DNA of 11,251 nucleotides from Rhodanobacter sp. UBA5168 (GTDB lineage Bacteria; Pseudomonadota; Gammaproteobacteria; Xanthomonadales; Rhodanobacteraceae), in contig DHXA01000209.1 of assembly GCA_002413455.1 (NCBI GenBank), positions 1 to 11,251 on the forward strand, read 5' to 3'. Position 1 is the stretch's first letter; each line of letters starts with the position of its first letter. Position numbers and translations under genes: made by a program. Below, piece after piece: positions 1 through 11,251 of the stretch. The notes under the pieces were generated by a model, which was given only the letters and a program-made list of their open reading frames with translations, had not been told where the DNA came from and ran no database searches.

Positions 1-55
1 CGCTCATCCGCCCCCATCTAGGATGGGACTCTGCCCCTGCCCAGCGGGCCCGCCG

Positions 56-4543
<4,488 letters not shown>

Positions 4544-4577
4544 CCGCCAACACCGCGAAGCACGAGAACACCACCGG

Positions 4578-4691
4578 CGGGAGCGACTTCAGTCGCGATG
4601 CTTTTGGCGACAATCCCGCCGCGCGATCAAAAGCGTCGCGGCTGAAGCCGCTCCCACAAGAACATCGCAGCTGAACTGAAGCCGTTCCCGC
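4578..4691. repeat. REP-like cluster (three units) between convergent genes
   Basis: Three copies of a GGGAGCGGCTTCAGCCGCGA-like unit are present. Unit 1 (4578-4605) is on the plus strand. Units 2 (4629-4657) and 3 (4664-4691) are on the minus strand, and unit 3 is degenerate. Units 1 and 2 form an inverted repeat of about 27 bp with three differences and a loop of about 23 nt, the layout of a paired REP element (BIME). The unit resembles REP families of Pseudomonas and Stenotrophomonas. The cluster fills most of the gap between the lhr stop and the nagX-like stop, so its hairpin could stop or stabilise transcripts from both sides. No U-tract terminator was seen here. The termination role is inferred; the repeat structure is seen directly. 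Confidence 0.85.
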
Positions 4692-4714
4692 AAAAGCCAG
4701 GGGTGCGACCAGGC

Positions 4715-5785
4715 TCAGAGTTTGAGGTAGATACGCCGGCGATCCATCGCCCGCACGATCAACCACCACACCGCCACGAACACCATCGCGAAGGCCAGCG
4801 AGGGGATGTAGGGACCGAACGGAGGCGTCATCCAGCCGGCAAACAGGTGTCGGTACAGCCAGTCCTGCCCCAGCGCGGGCAGCAGGATCTGCATCAGCTC
4901 GGAGCCGGCATAGGCGGCGATCGCATTGACGCCGAAGCGCCTCCCCCACGCCGGCCAGCCGCGCCGATCGATCAACAGATGGAACGCCAGCAGCGCCAGC
5001 GTGGCCCAACCGGCCGTCCACATGACGAACGAGGATGTCCACAGGTTCTTGTTGAGCGGCAGCCACAGCGACCACAACGCACCCAGCAGCAGCGCCAGCG
5101 CGGCGCCGATCAGCAGCGATCCGAGTTTGCCCGCACGCAACCGGCAACCGGCGCGCAATCCGAGCAGGGCAGTGGCCAGTGATGGCAGCGTGCCGAGCAG
5201 GCCTTCGGGATCGTGACCGCGCCCGGTGGCCGGATCGATCAGGTAGACGAAGCGGCCGAATACCGCGGTGTCGGTGCGGCTGACGATATTCGTCCACGGT
5301 TCCAGCGATCCGCCCAGCACGAGCAACCCCCAGTAGCCAAGCAGCAGCACCGCGATCGCAGCCCATTGCGTGCGCGGCCGGGTGTAGAGCGCGAACAGCG
5401 CCACTCCGGCGTAGCACACGCCGATCCGCTGCAGCACGCCGGGAAAGCGCAGGTGTGCGCCGGGCATCCACCACCAGGCAAGCACGTTGATCAGCACGCC
5501 GAGACCGACGATGCGCACCGCGCGTGTCATCGCAGTGCGCATCAGCGCCGTGCGGTCCGCGCCCTGCTCCCGCCGCGGCAGGATCGCCAGCGCCACCGAC
5601 ACGCCGACCACGAACAGGAAGAACGGAAACACCAGGTCGGTCGGCGTGCAGCCGTTCCACGCCGCATGATCGAGCGGCCGGTAGACGTGATCCCAGTCGC
5701 CCGGATCATTGACCAGCAGCATCGCCGCTACGGTGCAGCCGCGCAGCGCGTCGAGCGAGGCGAGCCGACGTGGTGTTACGTTCAC
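4715..5785 (-). CDS. nagX: NagX-like inner-membrane protein (HGSNAT/COG4299-type acyltransferase family)
   Basis: This is a hydrophobic, multi-pass membrane protein of 356 residues with roughly ten predicted helices. The N-terminal signature SLDALRG, then LVNDPGDW and HAAWNGCTPTDLVFP, matches the bacterial relatives of heparan-alpha-glucosaminide N-acetyltransferase (HGSNAT), which include NagX of GlcNAc-utilisation clusters. His40 in PLDHAAWNG lines up with the catalytic histidine of human HGSNAT, which moves acetyl groups from cytosolic acetyl-CoA to glucosamine on the other side of a membrane. The chosen start is the GTG at 5783-5785, giving VNVTPRRLASLD. It overlaps the TGA of the upstream hexosaminidase gene as GTGA, and with no strong Shine-Dalgarno this points to coupled translation. 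A longer frame reaching 5866 would lie inside the hexosaminidase gene and is unlikely. Whether the protein acetylates amino sugar or transports it is not settled by sequence. The family call is firm; the symbol rests on family and context. Confidence 0.85.
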   Translation of the reverse strand: MNVTPRRLASLDALRGCTVAAMLLVNDPGDWDHVYRPLDHAAWNGCTPTDLVFPFFLFVVGVSVALAILPRREQGADRTALMRTAMTRAVRIVGLGVLINVLAWWWMPGAHLRFPGVLQRIGVCYAGVALFALYTRPRTQWAAIAVLLLGYWGLLVLGGSLEPWTNIVSRTDTAVFGRFVYLIDPATGRGHDPEGLLGTLPSLATALLGLRAGCRLRAGKLGSLLIGAALALLLGALWSLWLPLNKNLWTSSFVMWTAGWATLALLAFHLLIDRRGWPAWGRRFGVNAIAAYAGSELMQILLPALGQDWLYRHLFAGWMTPPFGPYIPSLAFAMVFVAVWWLIVRAMDRRRIYLKL

Positions 5786-8115
5786 CGCGTTGTTCCATCC
5801 GGCATCAGTGCCACCCGATCCAGCGCATACAACGGACCATCGGTGGCTGCGGTGTAGATCAGGCACAGCGCGTGTTCGCCATGCTGCGCGGGCAACCTTG
5901 CGTTCAGTACGAAGTGGCGCGCACTGTGCGCCGGATCGGGCAACGGCATGCTGGCCAGCAGCGGTCCGTCACATTGATCCAGATGCACGACGAGTTCGCC
6001 GAACGGCGTGCTGTGCGGACGCGACACCACCAGCTTCGCCTCGTGCGCCAGTGCGTAGTTGCGCTGCAGACGTACCGCGTCCACGTGGATCGACCCCTTG
6101 CCGTCCATCGGGACGGTCGGGTACAGCTGGCAGGTGTTGAACACGTTGACGCTGTACACCGGCGCCAGCGAGGTGGCGTCGGGCAGCGGCTGCACGCGCA
6201 GGCGGAAATCGCTGCCCGGGCAGTTGGGCATCTCGTTGCCGCTGACGCTGAGCAGAGCCGCTCGCGTCAGCACGCGTTCGCGCGGCGCCGCCAGCACGCT
6301 GCCATCGGCGGCAAGCGTCACCGCGCGCACCGTCACCGGCAACTTCACTGCAAACGGCGCACGGTACTCCGGCGAATCGCGCCCCGGCATGCTGCCGTCC
6401 AGCGTGTAGTGCAGCACGCCGCTGCCGGCCTGATTGGACAGGCTGACCTGCGCCGTGCCGCTGGCCAGCGCGGCGTTGCGATCCAGCGCGATATCCGGCG
6501 CGAACGCACTGTCGGCATAGGCGATGCCCTGTGCGCGGTAACGCGCGAACTGTGCCGGCAACCGGCTGGTGAAGTTGCTCCAGTCGCGCGTTGCCGCCGG
6601 CGACCAGTCCACCTCGCTCAGCGCCGCGAGGCGCGGGAACGCCGCGTGCTCGACGTGCCTCATCGTCGGCATGTGCTCGGTCCATGCGTTCGCCTGCGCA
6701 CCCAGTACATGTCGCGCCTGCGCCGCATCGAGTTCCTTCGGCACCGGCTCGAACGCATACACGCTGGCCAGGTCGCGCACGGGTATGCGTCCGGCGGTCT
6801 CGTCGGCGCGATCGCTCTGCAGCTGGTCGAGATACAGGTCCGGTGCGGGCGACAGCACCACGTCATGGCCGTCCTGCGCCGCCTTGATCGCGCCTTTGGT
6901 GCCGCGCCACGACATCACCGTGGCGTCCGCCGGCACGCCGCCATCGAGGATCTCGTCCCAGCCGATCAACCGCCGCCCATGCGCGTCGAGGTAGCGGCCG
7001 ACGCGATCGATCAGCCAGCCCTGCAGTGCGTCCTCATCCTTCAGACCGAGCGCATGCATCTTCACCTGCACCGCGCGCGCGGCCTGCCACTGGTCCTTGA
7101 CCGCCTCGTCGCCGCCGACGTGGATGTACTTCGACGGGAACAGTGCCATCACTTCATCGAGCACGGTGGTGATGAACCGGAAGGTGGCGTCGTCGACGTT
7201 GTACAGATACGGATTGACACCCCAGTCGACCGATACCGGCGGACGCTGGCCGGTGACGCCGAACTGCGGATACGCCGCCACCACCGCCTGCGCATGGCCG
7301 GGCATGTCGATCTCCGGCACCACGGTGATGTGCCGCGCGGCGGCGTAAGCGACGATGCGGCGGATCTCGTCTTGCGTATAGAAGCCCCCGTAGCGCGGCG
7401 GCTCGCCGTCGTGCCCGGCATCCGGCGGCGTGCGCCACGCGCCGATGCGGGTCAGCTCGGGGTAGCGTTTGATCTGGATGCGCCAGCCCTGGTCGTCGGT
7501 GAGGTGCCAATGGAATACGTTGAGCTTGTGCTCGGCCATCTGGTTCAGCAGTTGCTCGATCTCCGCCACGCTCTGGAAGTGCCGCGCGGAGTCCAGCATC
7601 AGGCCACGCCACGTGAAGCGCGGTTCGTCGCGGATGTGCATGGCCGGCACCCGCACCGCGCCGCGCTGCGCGTCCGGCGTGAGCAGTTGCCACACGGTCA
7701 CCGCGCCATAGAACAGGCCGGCGTCGTCGCGTGCGGTGATGCGGATGCCTTGAGGCGAGACGTCCAGTGCATAACCTTCGCGGTTCGCCACCGGTGCGCG
7801 CGGGTCGCGCCGCAGCACGATTGCAGACGCTTTAGCGGCGCCCTGCTTCACCGACAAATGCAGACCGCGGGTGCGCGCGATCAACTCGGCCAGATAGTGC
7901 GCCGTGCGCCGGGTCGACTCGGCATGATCGGCGACCACGATCGGCGTATGCGCGTCGACCTTGAAACTGCCGCCGGCAACCGTGAGCTGCGCCGGTAGCG
8001 GAATCAGCGAAATTGAATTTTCCGCAGCGGCATGCGGGGCGCGAACGGGCGCCGCGGCCAGGGCCGCACCGGCAAACAGGCATCCGCAGAACAGCGGGAA
8101 CAAACGGCGTGTCAT
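5782..8115 (-). CDS. Exported GH20 beta-N-acetylhexosaminidase with CBM6-like C-terminus
   Basis: This family 20 glycoside hydrolase (777 residues) removes terminal beta-linked GlcNAc/GalNAc, for example from chitooligosaccharides, by substrate-assisted catalysis. A signal peptide (MTRRLFPLFCGCLFAGAALA) marks export, and a nearby Cys is not in a standard lipobox. The GH20 N-terminal domain covers about 25-145 and the catalytic barrel about 150-490, with FHWHLTDDQGWR (from 201), EIDMPGHAQAV and the Asp-Glu pair in HVGGDE (D336, E337). A chitobiase C-terminal-like beta domain (about 555-620, YTLDGSMPG) follows. The last 150 or so residues look like a CBM6-type carbohydrate-binding sandwich (GELVVHLDQCDGPLLA and a late LIYTA strand). 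The ATG at 8115 is chosen because GGAG lies 7 nt upstream; the TTG at 8133 lacks that support. The stop overlaps the nagX-like start. NahA-type enzymes of Xanthomonas are the likely counterparts. Confidence 0.93.
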   Translation of the reverse strand: MTRRLFPLFCGCLFAGAALAAAPVRAPHAAAENSISLIPLPAQLTVAGGSFKVDAHTPIVVADHAESTRRTAHYLAELIARTRGLHLSVKQGAAKASAIVLRRDPRAPVANREGYALDVSPQGIRITARDDAGLFYGAVTVWQLLTPDAQRGAVRVPAMHIRDEPRFTWRGLMLDSARHFQSVAEIEQLLNQMAEHKLNVFHWHLTDDQGWRIQIKRYPELTRIGAWRTPPDAGHDGEPPRYGGFYTQDEIRRIVAYAAARHITVVPEIDMPGHAQAVVAAYPQFGVTGQRPPVSVDWGVNPYLYNVDDATFRFITTVLDEVMALFPSKYIHVGGDEAVKDQWQAARAVQVKMHALGLKDEDALQGWLIDRVGRYLDAHGRRLIGWDEILDGGVPADATVMSWRGTKGAIKAAQDGHDVVLSPAPDLYLDQLQSDRADETAGRIPVRDLASVYAFEPVPKELDAAQARHVLGAQANAWTEHMPTMRHVEHAAFPRLAALSEVDWSPAATRDWSNFTSRLPAQFARYRAQGIAYADSAFAPDIALDRNAALASGTAQVSLSNQAGSGVLHYTLDGSMPGRDSPEYRAPFAVKLPVTVRAVTLAADGSVLAAPRERVLTRAALLSVSGNEMPNCPGSDFRLRVQPLPDATSLAPVYSVNVFNTCQLYPTVPMDGKGSIHVDAVRLQRNYALAHEAKLVVSRPHSTPFGELVVHLDQCDGPLLASMPLPDPAHSARHFVLNARLPAQHGEHALCLIYTAATDGPLYALDRVALMPDGTTR

Positions 8116-8122
8116 CGGCAAT

Positions 8123-8128
8123 CTCCGT
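8123..8128 (-). promoter_or_regulatory. Ribosome binding site of the hexosaminidase gene
   Basis: On the minus strand ACGGAG sits 7 nt before the ATG at 8115. It supports that ATG over the upstream TTG at 8133, which would place this site inside the coding region. Confidence 0.6.
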
Positions 8129-8145
8129 CGCAAGCGTCGCAGAAT

Positions 8146-8162
8146 GCCATGCCCGGCATGGC
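8146..8162. promoter_or_regulatory. Perfect 17-bp palindrome upstream of the hexosaminidase gene
   Basis: GCCATGCC-C-GGCATGGC has perfect 8-bp arms around a single centre base, 31 nt upstream of the hexosaminidase ATG. A TTGAAA hexamer (8171-8176, minus strand) lies 8 nt further upstream and could be a -35 element, which would put the palindrome over the promoter spacer or -10. It may be a repressor operator or, in RNA, a small 5'-UTR hairpin. I cannot match it with certainty to a known NagR or NagQ site. The palindrome is seen directly; its role is inferred. Confidence 0.45.
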
Positions 8163-8173
8163 CATGACGCTTT

Positions 8174-8209
8174 CAAAAAATCGGGCCCGAAAACGATTGC
8201 TCGGGCCCG
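8174..8209 (-). terminator. Intrinsic terminator after the TonB-dependent receptor gene
   Basis: On the minus strand, the arms CGGGCCCGA (8209-8201 region) and TCGGGCCCG (8190-8182 region) form a perfect 9-bp GC-rich stem with a 10-nt loop, followed by A and six T residues (8180-8175). The stem begins about 50 nt after the receptor stop codon. This is a standard Rho-independent terminator for the receptor transcript. It separates the receptor from the hexosaminidase-nagX pair, so that pair may have its own promoter or depend on read-through. Confidence 0.85.
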
Positions 8210-8258
8210 GAAGGGGAGAGTGCGCAGCCGTCCATGGCTCGCGTCGGGATGAAACGGA

Positions 8259-11003
8259 TCAGAACTTGAAGCGGAGGTTCACGTAGTACTGGCGACCGTT
8301 GTCGTAGAAGTAATACGGCTGCTTGCCGATCGCATCGGTCTTTGTGTAGTACTTCAGCTTCGGGTTGTTGAGGTTCATCGCGTCGAACGACAGCGACATC
8401 CAGTCGTTGATGTTGTAGCCGAACGATGCCGCGAGGTTGCCAACACCCGCCTGGTAGAACGTGTCCGAACGGGCCACGCCGGCATAGAACGACGAGCGGT
8501 AGGTGTAGCTCACGCGTGCGTTGAAGCGGTCGTTCTCGAAGAAGGCGGACGCGTTGGCGGTCGTCTTCGAGGTGCCCTGCAACGGCTGGTCGCCGGTGGC
8601 GCTGCCGCTGGCGTAGGTGTAGTTCGCGGAGACGCCGAAGTTCTTGCCGATCGGCTGGATGTAGTTGAGCTCGACGCCCTTCACCTGGCCATTGGTGTTG
8701 GATGGCACGCTCACCGTGTAGGTGCTGAAGACATCCGTGCCGGCGAGCGTGCTCGCCTGGATGTTCTTGTAGGTCTGGAATTCATTGCTGAAGTTGACGT
8801 AGTCCTTCAGGGTCATCTTGTACACGCCGGCGGACAGCAGGCCGCGCGGTGCGAAATACCATTCCAGCGCCGCGTCGAAATTGCTGGAGATCAGCGGCTT
8901 GAGTTTCGGATTGCCGCCGCTGCCGGCCAGCGTCAGATCGTTGAGCGACACGAAGCCGGCCAGCGCGGAATAGTCCGGCCGGGTCATCGTCTGCGAGGCG
9001 GCGATGCGGGCCACCAGCTGATCGGTGATGTCGAACTTCAGGTTGCCGCTGGGCAGGAACTTGGAATACTTGTTCTTGTACGTGTTCCAGTAGTAGTTGC
9101 CGAAAGCCGAGCCCACGATCGGGCCGGTGGAAGTGGTCGCGCCCGGATCGGGATTGGTGCTGGTGTAGCCGATGTTTTGCTTAGTCTCGACGTAACGCAT
9201 GCCCAGGTTGCCACTCCAGCCTTCGCCGGCGAAATTCAATTGCATGTACGCGGCGCTGTCCTTCTCGTTGACCTTGTAGACGTCGTTGAAATAGAAACGA
9301 CTCACCGGATCGCGATTGGTGAACTGCGCATCGAACGCGGCCAGCTGGGCCGGCGAGTAGTACCAGATGTTGCCGGGGAACGAGCCGCCGAGGCTGCTGC
9401 CGAAATCGCCCGGATAGTTGCCGTATGTCGCCGGATAGTTGGCCAGGTTGGTCCAGTCGCCAGACGGCCCCTGGGCAATTTCGAACGGATTCTCACGTGT
9501 GTGGTCGGCGTAGCGCACACCGAATTCCAGCGACGAGAGCGAACCACCATCGAAGTCCAGCTCGCCATCGAGCTGTCCCCAGTTTTCCTTGTCCTTGGTC
9601 TTGATGCCCTGGCCACCGAAGATCCAGCCGAACGACGGGAGAATGCCCGAAGGCGTGCTGTTCGATCCGCCCACCGACCAGTCGGTGGGCTTGCCGCTGC
9701 CGTTGATGTTCCAGCTGGCAGGGGCGCCGGCGTTGGCGCCGAGTTCGAGCACGTTCTGTTCCGGGCTGGAACCCTTGCCCTCGGTGGTGCCGACCTGGCC
9801 CTTGAAGCTGAGCTGGTCGGTGGCGCGCCAGTCGGCGTCGAGGGTCACGTAGCCGGAGCTGGAGGCCGCGCCCGGGCGCGAGATCTGGTCGTAGACGATG
9901 GACGGATTGGTGTTGCCGGCCACCTGGCCGAACGAGGCGTTGGTGAGCACGCCGTTCTTCACCGTGTAGCCCGGCTGCAAGCCGCCCTGGTTGATGAACT
10001 GGCTGGTCCACAACATGTAGTTGCGGTTGTAGTTGTCGGCCTTGAGCTTGGTGTAGAAGGCGTTGAGGTTCAGGGTCAGGTTGTCGGTGGGCTTGAACTC
10101 CACATCGACCGAACCACCCTTGCGTGTGCGCGTCTGGGTGAACAGCGTGGCGCCGATTTCCTGCGGGTAGTAAACGCCGGCCAGATCGGGATGGGCTACG
10201 GCCACGGCGTCGGTGGCGGCGATCTGGTTGTAACCACCGACCAGCTCCTGACCATTGCGCTGCAGGCTGCGCTTCTCGTAGAAGCCCTGCACCATCACGC
10301 CGAACGTATTGCTGTCGTTCTTCCAGTTGAACAAGCCACTGAACTGCGGCTTGGTGTTGCCCGGCAGATCCGCGTACACGCCACCCACCGAACCTTCGGC
10401 GGTGACGTTCTTGGCAAACTCCAGCGGCTTGCGCGTGATGATGTCCACCGAACCCGCCGCGCCGCCTTCCTGGATCTTGGCCTCGGAGGTCTTGTGCACC
10501 ACGACTTCGCTGACGATCTCCGCCGGCAACAGGCTGTAGCTGACGCTGCGGCCGACCGTGGTGACCTGGCTCAGCACGAACCAGTCGCCGGTGCCCACGG
10601 TGTGTCCGTTGACCAGGGTCTGGGTCATGCTGGGGTTGGTGCCGCGCAGGCTCACGCGATCGCTTTCGTCGAAGCCGCCCTCGCTGGCGCTGGCGGAGCT
10701 GATGTTGACGCCCGGCAACCGCTGCAGCGTGTCGGCCACGTTCTTGGCCGGCAACTTGCCGATGTCTTCGGCGGTGACGACCTCGATGTGCGAAGCGGCA
10801 TCCTTCTTCAGTGCCAGCGATTCCGCCTCACTGTCGCGGATGCCGGTGACCATGACCGTGCCCAGTTGCTTGACGTCTTTCCTGGCCGGCTGGTTGGTCT
10901 GGTCGGTCGGACTGGACTGCGTCGTGTCCTGCGCGTACAGCGCTCCCGACATGCACAGGCTGGTGATGATGCTGGCGGCTAGCAATGTCTTGCGGTAATT
11001 CAT
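8259..11003 (-). CDS. TonB-dependent outer-membrane receptor, Xanthomonas/Caulobacter type
   Basis: This is a 914-residue outer-membrane active transporter that imports substrates with energy from TonB-ExbBD. A signal peptide covers about residues 1-24 (cleavage near ALYA-QD). A TonB-box-like GTVMVTGI (about 48-55) is followed by the plug domain (about 65-195: ESLALKKDAASHIEVV, AEDIGKLPAKNVADTLQRLPGV, VSLRGTNP). A long beta-barrel ends in YVNLRFKF with the terminal Phe expected for outer-membrane insertion. A late barrel motif (TMTRPDYSALAGF, then GNPKLKPL) is typical of the TonB-Xanth-Caul subfamily. The ATG at 11003 has a strong GGAGG 5 nt upstream. The substrate is not readable from the sequence. 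The position between a glucokinase-family gene and a GH20 hexosaminidase suggests GlcNAc or chitooligosaccharides. The gene is complete and has its own terminator. Confidence 0.95.
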   Translation of the reverse strand: MNYRKTLLAASIITSLCMSGALYAQDTTQSSPTDQTNQPARKDVKQLGTVMVTGIRDSEAESLALKKDAASHIEVVTAEDIGKLPAKNVADTLQRLPGVNISSASASEGGFDESDRVSLRGTNPSMTQTLVNGHTVGTGDWFVLSQVTTVGRSVSYSLLPAEIVSEVVVHKTSEAKIQEGGAAGSVDIITRKPLEFAKNVTAEGSVGGVYADLPGNTKPQFSGLFNWKNDSNTFGVMVQGFYEKRSLQRNGQELVGGYNQIAATDAVAVAHPDLAGVYYPQEIGATLFTQTRTRKGGSVDVEFKPTDNLTLNLNAFYTKLKADNYNRNYMLWTSQFINQGGLQPGYTVKNGVLTNASFGQVAGNTNPSIVYDQISRPGAASSSGYVTLDADWRATDQLSFKGQVGTTEGKGSSPEQNVLELGANAGAPASWNINGSGKPTDWSVGGSNSTPSGILPSFGWIFGGQGIKTKDKENWGQLDGELDFDGGSLSSLEFGVRYADHTRENPFEIAQGPSGDWTNLANYPATYGNYPGDFGSSLGGSFPGNIWYYSPAQLAAFDAQFTNRDPVSRFYFNDVYKVNEKDSAAYMQLNFAGEGWSGNLGMRYVETKQNIGYTSTNPDPGATTSTGPIVGSAFGNYYWNTYKNKYSKFLPSGNLKFDITDQLVARIAASQTMTRPDYSALAGFVSLNDLTLAGSGGNPKLKPLISSNFDAALEWYFAPRGLLSAGVYKMTLKDYVNFSNEFQTYKNIQASTLAGTDVFSTYTVSVPSNTNGQVKGVELNYIQPIGKNFGVSANYTYASGSATGDQPLQGTSKTTANASAFFENDRFNARVSYTYRSSFYAGVARSDTFYQAGVGNLAASFGYNINDWMSLSFDAMNLNNPKLKYYTKTDAIGKQPYYFYDNGRQYYVNLRFKF

Positions 11004-11107
11004 GATGTCCTCCCCTCAGAGGCTGGCTCGAATCAGGACCGTCATGGCGACGGCCGTGGACTTGTGTTGCGGCTGGCTTGGCGCCGTGTCACTGGATGGC
11101 AGTCATC
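11004..11107 (-). promoter_or_regulatory. Leader between kinase stop and receptor start, with strong RBS
   Basis: The 104-bp gap holds a strong Shine-Dalgarno on the minus strand (GGAGG at 11013-11009, within GAGGGGAGGAC), 5 nt before the receptor ATG. A short inverted repeat CCGTC-ATGGC-GACGG lies near 11039-11053. I see no clear -35/-10 pair and no terminator after the kinase stop, so the kinase and receptor could share a transcript. Confidence 0.5.
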
Positions 11108-11251
11108 TCACTCCCCCTGCCGCTCATCCAGAAACCAGCCTGCGGCGCCGATGACACCAAGCTGGCCGTGCTCGATCAGTCGTACTGGAACCTGTTGCAG
11201 ATAGGCGCGCATCACGCCCTTGTTGAAGTAGCGTTCGCTGAAGCTGCTGGC
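11108..11251 (-). CDS. glk: Glucokinase-family sugar kinase, C-terminal fragment (cut by window edge)
   Basis: The last 47 codons of a minus-strand gene run in from the window edge and end with TGA at 11108-11110. The peptide (ERYFNKGVMRAYLQQVPVRL, then IEHGQLGVIGAAGWFLDERQ) matches the C-terminus of Glk-type glucokinases, which end with a DKGR-like stretch, IPVxLI and a GLLGSG/GVLGAA segment. Such enzymes phosphorylate glucose with ATP. In Xanthomonas, Glk-family members also serve as GlcNAc kinases (NagK), which fits the neighbours here. The nucleotide- and sugar-binding motifs lie outside the window, so substrate and intactness cannot be judged. It is cytoplasmic by family. Confidence 0.7.
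   Translation of the reverse strand, partial: ASSFSERYFNKGVMRAYLQQVPVRLIEHGQLGVIGAAGWFLDERQGE

Noticed and set aside
1..17. A possible divergent gene start (ATG at 17 on the minus strand)
   Set aside because: Only five codons lie in the window and no ribosome site is visible, so it cannot be supported.
23..55. An upstream in-frame ATG for lhr at 23
   Set aside because: It adds a Cys/Pro-rich stretch unlike the family N-terminus. It cannot be excluded, but the ATG at 56 fits better.
5786..5866. A 27-residue N-terminal extension of the NagX-like protein
   Set aside because: It lies wholly inside the hexosaminidase coding region and lacks family similarity. The GTG at 5785 gives the expected N-terminus.
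5770..7998. A 742-codon plus-strand frame opposite the hexosaminidase
   Set aside because: It is Arg/His-rich with no domain signature, and the minus strand carries intact GH20 motifs and a signal peptide.
9177..10982. A 601-codon plus-strand frame opposite the TonB-dependent receptor
   Set aside because: The predicted peptide has low-complexity, shadow-like composition, while the minus strand encodes a complete receptor with signal peptide, plug and barrel.
11037..11056. An inverted repeat in the receptor leader as an operator
   Set aside because: The perfect arms are only 5 bp and extend no further, too little in GC-rich sequence to claim a binding site.

Overview
The window looks like chromosome from a GC-rich gammaproteobacterium of the Xanthomonadales, probably the Rhodanobacteraceae or Xanthomonadaceae. 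This is inference, resting on four things: the GC-rich coding sequence, a TonB-dependent receptor of the Xanthomonas/Caulobacter type, a GlcNAc-utilisation gene set typical of that order, and two short palindromic repeat families common in such genomes. No tRNA, rRNA, CRISPR array, transposase or phage gene was seen.

Layout. Positions 56-4543 (+) encode a full-length Lhr-type DEXH helicase. Its reading frame carries an in-frame palindromic repeat insertion of about 156 bp (about 713-868). Positions 4544-4714 separate this gene from a convergent minus-strand cluster and hold three REP-like units, the first two forming a large inverted repeat. The minus-strand cluster, in transcription order, is: the C-terminal end of a glucokinase-family sugar kinase (11251-11108, cut by the window edge), a TonB-dependent outer-membrane receptor (11003-8259), an intrinsic terminator (8209-8174), a short perfect palindrome (8162-8146), a secreted GH20 beta-N-acetylhexosaminidase (8115-5782), and a NagX/HGSNAT-like membrane protein (5785-4715). 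The last gene starts inside the stop codon of the hexosaminidase gene.

How the genes fit together. The minus-strand genes read as an amino-sugar (GlcNAc/chitooligosaccharide) scavenging locus. The receptor would bring oligosaccharides across the outer membrane. The exported hexosaminidase would release terminal GlcNAc. The multi-pass NagX-like protein would act on or pass amino sugar at the inner membrane, and the kinase would phosphorylate the sugar in the cytoplasm. The helicase is a separate DNA/RNA-repair type gene and is not obviously linked to this pathway.

The points most worth following up are the palindromic element domesticated as protein sequence inside the helicase motor, the translational coupling of a hexosaminidase to a putative transmembrane acetyltransferase that keeps the catalytic-type histidine, the CBM6-like tail on the hexosaminidase, and the terminator-plus-palindrome arrangement that may give the hexosaminidase-nagX pair its own control.
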